This document shows positions 17,029 to 29,039 of a DNA stretch of 64,000 nucleotides, in pieces (within the stretch, counting starts at the first letter, position 1; each line of letters starts with the position of its first letter). This DNA is from Anaerovorax sp. IOR16 (GTDB lineage Bacteria; Bacillota; Clostridia; Peptostreptococcales; Anaerovoracaceae). The stretch is taken from positions 372,001 to 436,000 of the forward strand of contig NZ_JADQTL010000009.1 in assembly GCF_017168145.1 (NCBI RefSeq), read 5' to 3'. The translations under genes were made by a program, and so were the position numbers. A model generated the notes under the pieces. It was not told where the DNA came from and did not search any database. It saw only the letters and a list, made by a program, of their open reading frames with translations.

Positions 17029-17637
17029 ATGATGGGTAAGAAAGATTTATTAGGTCGTGATCAATTTCAAATGGTAACCTTGAATTCTCTTGTTCCACAA
17101 GATCATATTATTCGTAAGATAGATACTGCGATTAATCTCTCTTTCATTTATGACCTTGTAAAAGATTTGTATTCTGATGTGGGAAAAGAAAGCATCGACC
17201 CTGTCGTCTTAATTAAAATTACCCTCATTCAATATACCTTTGGTATTCGATCCATGAGGCAGACCATTAAAGAAATTCAAACGAATGTAGCTTATCGATG
17301 GTATCTTGGTTATAGTTTAGAGGAAGAAATTCCTCACTTTTCTACCTTTGGTAAAAACTACTCTCGTCGGTTTCAAAATACTGACTTATTCGAACAAATC
17401 TTTCAAAGAGTCATTGCTGAAATTATGGAATATGAATTCATTAATTCAGAAAGCATTTTCATTGACGGTACACATATTAAAGCAAGTGCAAATAACCATA
17501 ACAGTGAAAAAGAAACCGTTTTGGAATCCGTTAAATACTATGAAAAAGAACTAATGAAAGAAATTAACGAAGATCGCATTGAACGAGGAAAACAAGCTTG
17601 TAAAAAAAAACGGAAGCCAAAGAAAAGACAAAAGTAA
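17029..17637 (+). CDS. IS1182-like transposase, N-terminal part (first frame)
   Basis: Protein-identical to the copy-1 counterpart (202 residues). GGAGG lies upstream of the ATG. The frame stops at 17635-17637, 25 bases after a run of nine A at 17602-17610. A -1 slip on that run leads into the frame carrying the rest of the catalytic domain. Confidence 0.88.
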   Translation: MMGKKDLLGRDQFQMVTLNSLVPQDHIIRKIDTAINLSFIYDLVKDLYSDVGKESIDPVVLIKITLIQYTFGIRSMRQTIKEIQTNVAYRWYLGYSLEEEIPHFSTFGKNYSRRFQNTDLFEQIFQRVIAEIMEYEFINSESIFIDGTHIKASANNHNSEKETVLESVKYYEKELMKEINEDRIERGKQACKKKRKPKKRQK

Positions 17638-18392
17638 TCAAGAAAAGTACCGTAGATCCGGATTGCGGCGTATTTCATAAAGGAAAGCATAAGGTAGTAT
17701 TTGCTTATGCTGCAAATGTAGCTTGCGATCGAAACAATTACATACTTGCTTTTCATACAAATCCAGGAAATGTACATGACTCAGTTGCATTCCCAAAGAT
17801 TTATGAAAAAGTAAAAAGATATAAAGGTGTAAAAAATATTGTAATGGATTCCGGATATAAAACACCTGCAATTGCTAGAGAAATACTCAAAGATAAACGA
17901 ATTCCTATCCTACCATACAAACGACCTATGACAAAAAATGGTTATTTTAAAAAACACGAATATGCTTATGATGAATACTATGATTGCTTTGTATGCCCAG
18001 AAAACCAAGTGTTAAACTATACTACAACAAATAGAGAAGGGTATCGGGAATATAAGAGTAAAGGAGAAATTTGCAAGAGTTGCCCTTCCTTATCAGAATG
18101 CACAGCAAGTAAGGACCATGTAAAAGTAGTCACACGTCATATATGGGAAAACTACATAGAGCAATGTGAGGACATTCGTCATACTCCAAAGTATCGAGAT
18201 CTTTACAAACTACGGAGTCAAACCATTGAGCGAGTCTTTGCAGATGCAAAAGAAAAACATAATATGCGTTATACACAATATCGAGGGATTCAGAAGATAG
18301 AAATGGAACTGAATCTTCTTTTTGCGTCCATGAATCTAAAAAAACTAGCAACATGGATTCATAAATCTGAAAGAAGGAATCAAATGGCATAG
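17604..18392 (+). CDS. IS1182-like transposase, C-terminal part (second frame)
   Basis: The frame opens right after TAA at 17601-17603 and continues the IS1182 transposase without a gap in homology: STVDPDCGVFHKGKHK, PGNVHDSVAF, MDSGYKTP and ERVFADAKEKHNMRYTQYRG. An ATG at 17844 exists but would leave out conserved blocks, so I read this as the downstream part of a frameshift product. Identical in protein sequence to copy 1. Confidence 0.85.
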   Translation, partial: KKTEAKEKTKVIKKSTVDPDCGVFHKGKHKVVFAYAANVACDRNNYILAFHTNPGNVHDSVAFPKIYEKVKRYKGVKNIVMDSGYKTPAIAREILKDKRIPILPYKRPMTKNGYFKKHEYAYDEYYDCFVCPENQVLNYTTTNREGYREYKSKGEICKSCPSLSECTASKDHVKVVTRHIWENYIEQCEDIRHTPKYRDLYKLRSQTIERVFADAKEKHNMRYTQYRGIQKIEMELNLLFASMNLKKLATWIHKSERRNQMA

Positions 18393-18502
18393 AGATATCC
18401 TTTTATTTTTTCTTTTTTTAAAAGCTTTATAGAAAAAATAGAAAATACCTTGCAGAAATTATAAGAATATAAATTTAGCAAGGTATTTTGTCTACAGTCT
18501 GA

Positions 18503-18529
18503 GGCGGTGGTTTTTACCACCGCCTTTTA
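18503..18529. terminator. Terminator hairpin, right copy of the IS1182 copy-2 duplication
   Basis: GGCGGTGG pairs perfectly with CCACCGCC and is followed by TTTT. It serves NhaC-2 on the minus strand. Confidence 0.88.
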
Positions 18530-18561
18530 TTAGGTCCTTAATTTAATAACTTTGTTAGAGA

Positions 18562-20019
18562 TTACTCCATAGATTTTGCAGCAATTTCTGCATCCAATTT
18601 TCTTTGCTCTATTAGAGCTTCGTATTCTTCGTCTGTCATCTTTTCCATAGAGATTCCAGTAAATCCATAGAAGATGGAGACAAGTGGATTAATCCAGTTT
18701 AAGAATGCATATGGTGCATATGCAAATGTTTCAACACCCAAGAACTTTGTCATGGAAGCACCGCAAGTGTTCCATGGAACCAATGCTGAAGTAATGGTTC
18801 CGGAGTCTTCCAAGCATCTGGAAAGATTCTTTGCTTTGAGTTTTTTGTCTTCAAACGCTTCTTTATACATACGACCAGGAAGAATAATAGCTAGATATTG
18901 GTCAGAAGCGATGATGTTAACAAAGAGACAAGAGAATACTGTAACGGTTACTAATGCACCAGTACTCTTTGCTACCTTTAACAGTGCTTCTGCTAAAGCA
19001 GCCAACATACCTGTGCAGTCCATAACGCCACCAAAGGTCATAGCGCACAAGATTAAGTTTACTGTCCAGAGCATAGATTTCATACCGCCGCCGCCAAGAA
19101 GGTCAGCAACTGTATAATCATCGTTTAAAGCAACTTCACTAATGGATTCGTATCCATAGTGCATAATTGTAAACCAATCGCCTACCGGAATACCTTGCAT
19201 GGTAACCATGAAGATGAGACCAACGGCAATACCGCCAATTAAACCAGGCAGCGCAGGAGTCTTAAATACTACAATTGCAATTAGAAGAACTGGAGCGATT
19301 AATAAGATTGGAGAAATTGAAAATTCATTTAAAATTTCATCCTGTAAAATGTTGGCGGTACTCATGTCGACTTCGCCGCCACCTTTACCCATACCAAGAA
19401 TACCATAAATAACAAGAGCGATAAGTAAGGAAGGAGTTACGGTCCAAACCATATGCTGGATATGATCAAATAAAGTTGCACCTGCAGCAGTAGGAGCTAA
19501 GTTCGTTGTATCGGATAGTGGAGACATTTTGTCACCGAAGTAAGAACCGGATACAACAGCACCAGCTGCGATAGCAGGGTTAATACCAAGACCAACAGCG
19601 ATACCAATCATAGCTACACCTACGGTACCTGCTACCGACCAAGAACTTCCGATCGCTAGAGCAACAATACCGCAAAGTAGACAAGCGGTTACAAGGAAAA
19701 TTCCCGGAGAAATGATATTTAATCCATAATAGATCATTCCCGGAATAACACCGGCAGCTTTCCATGTACCGATTAGAATACCAACAGTTAATAAAATTAA
19801 ACAAGATTGCATTGAACGGGAAATACTAGAGATGATACCTTGCTCTAAGAAACTCCATTTCCAACCATTAGAGATGGCTACGCCTGCAGCTACGATTGCT
19901 GCGATGATTAAAGGAATGTGTAATTCGCCATAACTAGTAAAGACAATGGAATAAATCAGAAGTGCAATTGTAATGATCATTACAACGGCAATCTGCCACA
20001 TAGGAATTTTTTTACCCAT
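18562..20019 (-). CDS. NhaC family Na+/H+ antiporter
   Basis: 485 residues with ~12 membrane segments. The family hallmark GDKMSPLSDTTNLAP is near residues 165-180, and the second conserved block (E-D-S-G-T-I-T-S-A-L-V-P-W-N-T-C-G-A) is near 400. Members move Na+ out against H+, or exchange organic acids or amino acids. The start ATG has AAGGAGG nine bases upstream. A strong SigA promoter lies 80-110 bases upstream. It is convergent with glmS. Confidence 0.92.
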   Translation of the reverse strand: MGKKIPMWQIAVVMIITIALLIYSIVFTSYGELHIPLIIAAIVAAGVAISNGWKWSFLEQGIISSISRSMQSCLILLTVGILIGTWKAAGVIPGMIYYGLNIISPGIFLVTACLLCGIVALAIGSSWSVAGTVGVAMIGIAVGLGINPAIAAGAVVSGSYFGDKMSPLSDTTNLAPTAAGATLFDHIQHMVWTVTPSLLIALVIYGILGMGKGGGEVDMSTANILQDEILNEFSISPILLIAPVLLIAIVVFKTPALPGLIGGIAVGLIFMVTMQGIPVGDWFTIMHYGYESISEVALNDDYTVADLLGGGGMKSMLWTVNLILCAMTFGGVMDCTGMLAALAEALLKVAKSTGALVTVTVFSCLFVNIIASDQYLAIILPGRMYKEAFEDKKLKAKNLSRCLEDSGTITSALVPWNTCGASMTKFLGVETFAYAPYAFLNWINPLVSIFYGFTGISMEKMTDEEYEALIEQRKLDAEIAAKSME

Positions 20020-20100
20020 AGTTTTTTTCCTCCTTGAGATAAAAAGAGATAAGATAAAATAAGTAAAATATAAATGTGTTGAGGACCTACCAACATGTGT

Positions 20101-20128
20101 ATTATACCATTAATTATTGATTTGTCAA
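20101..20128 (-). promoter_or_regulatory. SigA promoter of NhaC-2
   Basis: On the minus strand TTGACA (20123-20128), 16-bp spacer, TGG-TATAAT (-10 at 20101-20106): consensus -35 and extended -10. Confidence 0.85.
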
Positions 20129-20799
20129 TATATATCGAATTATCAGTTTCTTCCGATAGTTGAGAAAACACAAGCAATGGTAGGGCGACGGATGGAAAAA
20201 TAATTGCATTTTTTTAGATACTCCGTCTATTAATACATAGTATTTGTGTAGATATTAATTATTCTTATTAATGCCAAAAACTGCTTTAAGTGGTTCAAAT
20301 ATAATTATGTAAATGCTCAAAATAAGTATCATATTTTGTTATACCATAGTTGTCACCCCTCTCTTTATACATTAATGTAGCAAAAGGCAAAAAGAATTAT
20401 TTGAAAATTCTAATATTATGAAGCAAGTATACTTGTCCACATATTATATGTCAACGGATTGTGCTATGTTTAAATTTATGTCTAATTTAATTGAAACTGG
20501 GTTGTTATTTATCGAAATAAATAAAAATGATATAATTTATCAATAATCCAGACAAAAAATAGGAATGTAAAAAGTATTTTTTTAAGGAATAATGCTAAAT
20601 AAATTTGTATAAAAATATAGTGATTATACATTTTTCCTTAATATGTTAGAATATTTTTGAATCATAATATAGGAAGACCAAGGGATTTATATAAGAGAAA
20701 AGTTTTCTAAAATACTATATATATAAAGGAAGGAAAAATATCAAAAATATGTATCATAAGATAAAATACAAAAAAAATAAAAAAAGTATAAAAAATCGG
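20129..20799. other. Gene-free AT-rich region upstream of the rRNA operon
   Basis: About 670 bases without a convincing reading frame. An imperfect repeat GACGGA (about 20187-20192)/TCCGTC (about 20221-20227) and many A/T tracts are visible. The A-tracts just before 20800 could act as an UP-element for the rRNA promoters. Nothing else is supportable. Confidence 0.6.
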
Positions 20800-20828
20800 T
20801 TGACAGAATGTAAATACTTTGCTATTCT
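20800..20828 (+). promoter_or_regulatory. rRNA promoter P1
   Basis: TTGACA (20800-20805), 17-bp spacer, TATTCT (20823-20828), preceded by A-rich sequence. Confidence 0.8.
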
Positions 20829-20907
20829 AATATAGCTGTCACGCGAGACAACAAAAAACAAAAATCGCGAAAACATCGAAAAAAGTTTGAAAAAAATAAA
20901 AAAGATG

Positions 20908-20936
20908 TTGACAAAGACAAGCAAGTGGGTTATACT
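20908..20936 (+). promoter_or_regulatory. rRNA promoter P2
   Basis: TTGACA (20908-20913), 17-bp spacer, TATACT (20931-20936). Tandem with P1 at a distance of 108 bases, as usual for Firmicute rRNA operons. The leader after it begins with two small hairpins (TCCGTC/GACGGA near 20946-20959 and GCGCTT/AAGCGC near 20963-20979). Confidence 0.88.
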
Positions 20937-20989
20937 AAAAAAGTTCCGTCAAGACGGAGCGGCGCTTGAAAAAAGCGCATCGGACGATA

Positions 20990-21017
20990 AAAATCTACAA
21001 ATTAAAGTTTGTGATTT
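20990..21017 (+). repeat. Bulged-U hairpin, copy 1 (rRNA leader)
   Basis: AAAATC, unpaired T, ACAAA, loop, TTTGT, GATTTT. The same architecture with different paired bases occurs at 26420-26448 and 26568-26597. Copies 1 and 2 are both preceded by GACGATA. Closed here by GGAC/GTCC. Confidence 0.65.
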
Positions 21018-21086
21018 TTCAGTCCAGAGCCTTCTGGCATTTGCGCATTGCACAAATGAAGATAGGTTCACGAACCTTGAAAACTC

Positions 21087-21102
21087 CATAGTGTAGAAAT
21101 TG
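21087..21102 (+). other. Pre-16S processing stem, 5' arm
   Basis: CATAGTGTAGAAATTG is complementary to CAATTTCTACACTATG at 22891-22906 beyond the 16S 3' end. The two would pair around the 16S RNA and form the substrate usually cut by RNase III. Confidence 0.85.
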
Positions 21103-21358
21103 AGTCAAAGAGATTTTTAAGTAAATCTCAAACGTCGAAACAGTGCAAACTGACAGAGACGAAAAAGACTTAAGTACAAAAACAATCTGCAAAAGATTGG
21201 TAAGAAACATTCAATGAATTGGATGGATCTTCGTACAATTTCTTAAAAACAATAATTTCAGATTCGTATGCAAATATGAAATGAAAAAAAGAAGCGAAAC
21301 GCAATGCGTTTGGCTGAGCTAGATTTGAAGGCTCCGTAAGGAGCGTTTAGATACCAAA

Positions 21359-22884
<1,526 letters not shown>

Positions 22885-22925
22885 AGACTACAATTTCTAC
22901 ACTATGAGTTTATATATATTTTATA

Positions 22926-22997
22926 TATGGGTTAGCTCAGCTGGAGAGCACCTGCCTTGCACGCGGGGGTCAGAGTTCGATCCTCTATTCTCCACCA
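22926..22997 (+). tRNA. tRNA-Ala (TGC), apparently degenerate
   Basis: It sits in the 16S-23S spacer, the usual place of tRNA-Ala. The D-arm (TAGCTCAGCTGG.AGAGC), the anticodon loop CTTGCAC with anticodon TGC at 22958-22960 and the 3' CCA are clear. But the gene is only 72 nt. The acceptor stem TATGGGT against ATTCTCC has just two Watson-Crick and two wobble pairs, and the T-stem has lost a base pair. It is a probable pseudo-tRNA, or a stretch with sequencing errors. Confidence 0.6.
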
Positions 22998-23280
22998 TAC
23001 ACCGCAAGGTGTAAGTTATGTACCTTGAAAACTGAACAATGTAAATCTTAAAATTCAAATTAAGACGAAATCGAGAGCACTTGTCGAAAGACAAGAGCAA
23101 AACAGTAAGTAAAAACTAAGACAGTCTTTTCGAGAGCAATTCGGAAACGAATGTTCAGGAAAAAACTGCATAGGGTTTACTACAATTTCAAATTAATTTA
23201 ACCGAGAAACCAGAAAATTACTAAGTTTTTTAACATAGTATTAAAATTAGTCCATAATTACTCAGTGGACGATTCACTTA
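22998..23280 (+). other. tRNA-23S spacer with pre-23S processing stem
   Basis: A 283-nt transcribed spacer. GTACCTTGAAAACTGAACAA and the following nine bases (23020-23049) are complementary, with a few wobble pairs, to 26192-26220 past the 23S end, forming the pre-23S processing stem. No further tRNA is seen. Confidence 0.8.
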
Positions 23281-26168
<2,888 letters not shown>

Positions 26169-26235
26169 AATGGTTTCAAGTAAGAAGTAAAAAGATTACA
26201 TTGTTTGGTTTTGAGGGTACTAACCTTCAAAAAAA

Positions 26236-26351
26236 TCTGGTGACTATAGCAAGGAGGTCACACCTGTTCCCATATCGAACACAGTAGTTAAGCTCCTTTG
26301 CGCTGATGGTACTTGGCGGGCAGCTGCCTGGGAGAGTAGGACGTCGCCAGT
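26236..26351 (+). rRNA. 5S ribosomal RNA
   Basis: About 115 nt. CTGGTGAC at the 5' end pairs with GTCGCCAG at the 3' end. The internal ACACCTGTTCCCATATCGAA and GAGAGTAGGACG blocks are typical of 5S. Confidence 0.95.
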
Positions 26352-26356
26352 TTTGC

Positions 26357-26392
26357 AAAAAAGCGAACTTACAAAAGTAGGTTCGCTTTTTT
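26357..26392 (+). terminator. rRNA operon terminator
   Basis: AAAAAAGCGAAC (26357-26368) pairs with GTTCGCTTTTTT (26381-26392). Confidence 0.92.
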
Positions 26393-26419
26393 CATATGAA
26401 TGTAAAGCAAAAGACGATA

Positions 26420-26448
26420 AAAATCTATGAATCAAGATTCATGATTTT
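26420..26448 (+). repeat. Bulged-U hairpin, copy 2
   Basis: AAAATC, unpaired T, ATGAATC, AA, GATTCAT, GATTTT. Related to the rRNA-leader hairpin at 20990; paired positions differ on both arms (ACAAA/TTTGT there), which is covariation. Confidence 0.65.
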
Positions 26449-26567
26449 CTAGCCTAAATTCTGTCAGCAGCATTAAAATGCTGGACAGAATGTTAAAACA
26501 GGACAGCGAAGCGAATGAAATGAGCGGAAGAGTGCCTAGTAGAGGCACGTTGCTAGTTTTAGCAGTA

Positions 26568-26597
26568 AAATTCTACAAAGTATAACTTTGTGAATTT
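26568..26597 (+). repeat. Bulged-U hairpin, copy 3
   Basis: AAATTC, unpaired T, ACAAAGT, loop, ACTTTGT, GAATTT. Same layout and same C-T-A context around the bulge as copies 1 and 2. Confidence 0.6.
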
Positions 26598-26654
26598 CTT
26601 GCATAAGTCTGCTGACAATTTATTTTATAAATTGAGCAGGCTAGTAAGTGAGAG

Positions 26655-26690
26655 CAGTTCTTGAAAAAGGACTGATTTTTTCTTTTTTTT
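26655..26690 (+). terminator. Terminator immediately upstream of the MATE gene
   Basis: CAGTTC (26655-26660) pairs with GGACTG (26669-26674), followed by a T-rich run to 26690. The AGGAGG of the MATE gene is at 26697-26702, so this terminator would lie within a leader transcript. Confidence 0.7.
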
Positions 26691-26706
26691 GTACATAGGA
26701 GGCACT

Positions 26707-28017
26707 ATGCATAATCTAATAAAAAATTTTATTAAATACGTAAGTCTCAATATTATCGGTATGATTGGATTATCCTGTTACATTCTCGCAGATACGTTTT
26801 TCATTGCTAAATCATTAGGTACCGCCGGATTAGCAGCGCTAAATTTTAGTATTTCTATTTTTAGTATACTTCAAGGGTTAGGATTAATGATTGGCATTGG
26901 AGGTGCAACACGTTTCTCTATTTTAAAAAATAATGGAAAGAGTGAAAAGAGCAATTCCATTTTTGTTCATTCCTTATTGATTGGTGCATTGGTTTCTTTA
27001 TTTTTTGTTACAATAGCTATCTTTTTTACTAAACCTTTATCGGTAGGACTTGGTGCTGATGAAGTGACGTTACCATTAACGAAAATTTATTTGACAATTA
27101 TCCTTAGCTTTTCTCCTTTCTTTGTATTAAATAATATTTTGCTTGCATTCATTCGTAATGATAATAATCCAAAGTTATCAATGACAGCGATGCTTATCAA
27201 TAGTTTTTCAAATATAATTTTGGATTATATTTTTATGTTTCCTTTATCAATGGGTATCTTTGGTGCAGCCTTTGCAACGGGGCTTTCACCGGTTATTAGC
27301 TTGGGCGTTCTTTCATTGCATTTTATGAATAAGAAAAAAGGATTTCATATCTGTAAGTGCAAAGTGCGTATTTCTATAATAATAGATATTGTTTTACTTG
27401 GATTTTCTTCTTTTATAGGAGAATTAGCATCTGCAATTTCACTGATTACATTTAATTTAGTTATCTTGCGAATTGAAGGAAACACTGGAGTAGCAGCTTA
27501 TGGAATTATTGCCAATATAGCATTGATTGCCGTTGCTGTTTTTACTGGAGTTGCACAGGGAATACAGCCTTTGGCAAGTGAATATTATGGAAAGAATGAT
27601 ACAAAATCATTAAGATCTATTTTACAATATGGGATAATAACAGCCTTTTCTCTGTCTTTATTCATTTATTTAACTGTCTTCTGCTTTTCAAGCACGATTG
27701 TTGCTGCCTTTAATAGTGAATGTGACAACATACTTGCATATATTGCAAACAAAGGGCTAAAGGTATATTTTTTAGGTTATTTCTTTGCAGGTATAAATAT
27801 TGTATCTACAGCATTTTTAAGTGCAACGTCTAATTCAAAACAAGCAATGTTAATATCAATTATGAGAAGTAGCATTTTACTGGTACCTAGTGTATTAATT
27901 CTTAGTATGACATTTAAAATGAATGGTGTTTGGTTGTCTTTTGTTAGCACAGAATTTTTAGTCTTTCTAATTTCATGTTTCTCTTTACATAGTTTTAAAA
28001 AGGATAGTAAATTATAA
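26707..28017 (+). CDS. MATE family multidrug/toxin exporter
   Basis: 436 residues with 12 predicted membrane segments in two six-helix halves, MatE domains about residues 10-170 and 230-390. It is similar in layout to the MepA/NorM type, which export cationic drugs or metabolites using Na+ or H+. The start is the ATG at 26707 after AGGAGG; an in-frame TTG at 26689 lies within the terminator run and is rejected. The substrate is unknown. The structured leader upstream suggests conditional expression. Confidence 0.88.
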   Translation: MHNLIKNFIKYVSLNIIGMIGLSCYILADTFFIAKSLGTAGLAALNFSISIFSILQGLGLMIGIGGATRFSILKNNGKSEKSNSIFVHSLLIGALVSLFFVTIAIFFTKPLSVGLGADEVTLPLTKIYLTIILSFSPFFVLNNILLAFIRNDNNPKLSMTAMLINSFSNIILDYIFMFPLSMGIFGAAFATGLSPVISLGVLSLHFMNKKKGFHICKCKVRISIIIDIVLLGFSSFIGELASAISLITFNLVILRIEGNTGVAAYGIIANIALIAVAVFTGVAQGIQPLASEYYGKNDTKSLRSILQYGIITAFSLSLFIYLTVFCFSSTIVAAFNSECDNILAYIANKGLKVYFLGYFFAGINIVSTAFLSATSNSKQAMLISIMRSSILLVPSVLILSMTFKMNGVWLSFVSTEFLVFLISCFSLHSFKKDSKL

Positions 28018-28029
28018 TATCAAAATGAT

Positions 28030-28058
28030 TTGATATAAGTAAATGCAACTGATAAAAT
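28030..28058 (+). promoter_or_regulatory. Promoter of fsa
   Basis: TTGATA (28030-28035), 17-bp spacer, TAAAAT (28053-28058), 31 bases before the start codon. Confidence 0.55.
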
Positions 28059-28089
28059 AGAGAAAATAAAATGATTGACGGAGGTGTTT

Positions 28090-28734
28090 ATGAAACTTTT
28101 TATTGATACAGCAAACGTTGATGAGATAAGAGAAGCAACATCTTGGGGGATATTATCGGGTGTTACGACAAACCCGAGCTTGATTGCAAAAGAGGGGCGT
28201 GATTTTAAAGAGGTTGTAAGAGAAATAGCTGCTATTATTGATGGCCCGATCAGTGCTGAGGTATTGAGTGACGATAGTAAGGGTATGATTAAGGAAGCTT
28301 TAGAACTTTCAACCATCCATAAGAATATTACCATTAAGGTGCCTATGACAATAGAAGGACTGAAAGCAGTTACAGCTTTGAGAAAAGAAGGGATTAAAAC
28401 GAATGTTACATTAATCTTTTCGGCGAATCAAGCGCTGCTCGCAGCAAGAGCAGGAGCATCTTATGTAAGCCCATTTGTTGGAAGAATGGATGATATTGGG
28501 AACAATGGGGTTGAATTGATACAAGAGATTGCAGATATTTTTGCAATCCATAGCATAGAAACAGAGATTATTGCTGCCAGCATTCGAACAACAATTCATG
28601 TAACGGATTCTGCAAAGGCTGGAGCAAATATTGCGACTGTTCCTTATACGATATTAAAAAAAATGTTTGATCACCCATTAACTGAAATCGGAATTGATCG
28701 TTTTAAAAAGGATTGGGCTTCGGTGAATCAGTAA
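28090..28734 (+). CDS. fsa: Fructose-6-phosphate aldolase/TalC-type transaldolase
   Basis: 214 residues, the size of the short FSA/TalC group rather than classical transaldolase. Begins [13 protein letters not shown] and has TTNPSLI. The Schiff-base lysine lies in NITIKVPMT, near residue 85. [10 protein letters not shown] completes the barrel site. It either splits fructose-6-phosphate or acts as transaldolase in the non-oxidative pentose phosphate pathway; sequence alone does not decide. The ATG at 28090 follows GGAGG; the ATG at 28075 lies before that site and is rejected. Confidence 0.92.
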   Translation: MKLFIDTANVDEIREATSWGILSGVTTNPSLIAKEGRDFKEVVREIAAIIDGPISAEVLSDDSKGMIKEALELSTIHKNITIKVPMTIEGLKAVTALRKEGIKTNVTLIFSANQALLAARAGASYVSPFVGRMDDIGNNGVELIQEIADIFAIHSIETEIIAASIRTTIHVTDSAKAGANIATVPYTILKKMFDHPLTEIGIDRFKKDWASVNQ

Positions 28735-28848
28735 AAGCTTTATTTTGTTTGGCTGGGGTTCATTTTTATGCTATACTTAACTTTGGTACAATGGAATTTT
28801 GTCAGAATAACAAAGTAAAAATTACAAAGGAAGAGAAGGTGCGCGATA

Positions 28849-29028
28849 ATGACTATAATTAAAATTGTTTTTGTGATACTTCTCTGCATTCCAATTGCAT
28901 GTGTTTCGTTTTTTTTATTTGAGAAATTGCTGGACGAATATATACGGGTTAATAAATGCAGTAAGATAAAAAATGGAAGAGTGGAGCATATTGAAAAGTA
29001 TAGGCAAAGAAAACGTAGATACCATTAA
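28849..29028 (+). CDS. Small single-pass membrane protein, unknown function
   Basis: 59 residues. One hydrophobic helix (about residues 3-24: M-T-I-I-K-I-V-F-V-I-L-L) is followed by a strongly basic tail ending R-Q-R-K-R-R-Y-H. AGAAGGTG lies a few bases before the ATG, and the stop is 11 bases before tmk, whose AAGGAG overlaps the end, so the two are probably translated from one mRNA. No family is recognised. The good ribosome site, the tight spacing and the N-in/basic-tail topology support a real gene. Confidence 0.65.
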   Translation: MTIIKIVFVILLCIPIACVSFFLFEKLLDEYIRVNKCSKIKNGRVEHIEKYRQRKRRYH

Positions 29029-29039
29029 GGAGAAGCAGC

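Larger units (their letters stand above)
16913..18502 (+). mobile_element. IS1182-like insertion sequence, copy 2
   Basis: 1,590 bp, the same length as copy 1 and in inverted orientation to it, with the same TCAGACTGTAGACAA terminal repeats. It sits in the bidirectional terminator between the convergent genes glmS and NhaC-2. The two flanking 22-bp hairpins differ by a single base. As each IS copy carries its own matching pair of flanking hairpins, no inversion between the two copies has been fixed since insertion. Confidence 0.93.
26393..26690 (+). promoter_or_regulatory. Structured leader before the MATE gene
   Basis: About 300 bases without a gene but with a chain of six hairpins: 26420-26448, 26458-26491, 26532-26548, 26551-26564, 26568-26597 and 26609-26639. 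A terminator follows at 26655-26690, only a few bases before the MATE ribosome-binding site. Four of the hairpins carry a one- or two-base bulge on the 5' arm. The layout suggests a 5'-UTR that controls MATE expression by premature termination, but I recognise no known riboswitch class. A separate RNA ending at the terminator is also possible. No promoter could be assigned with confidence. Confidence 0.5.
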
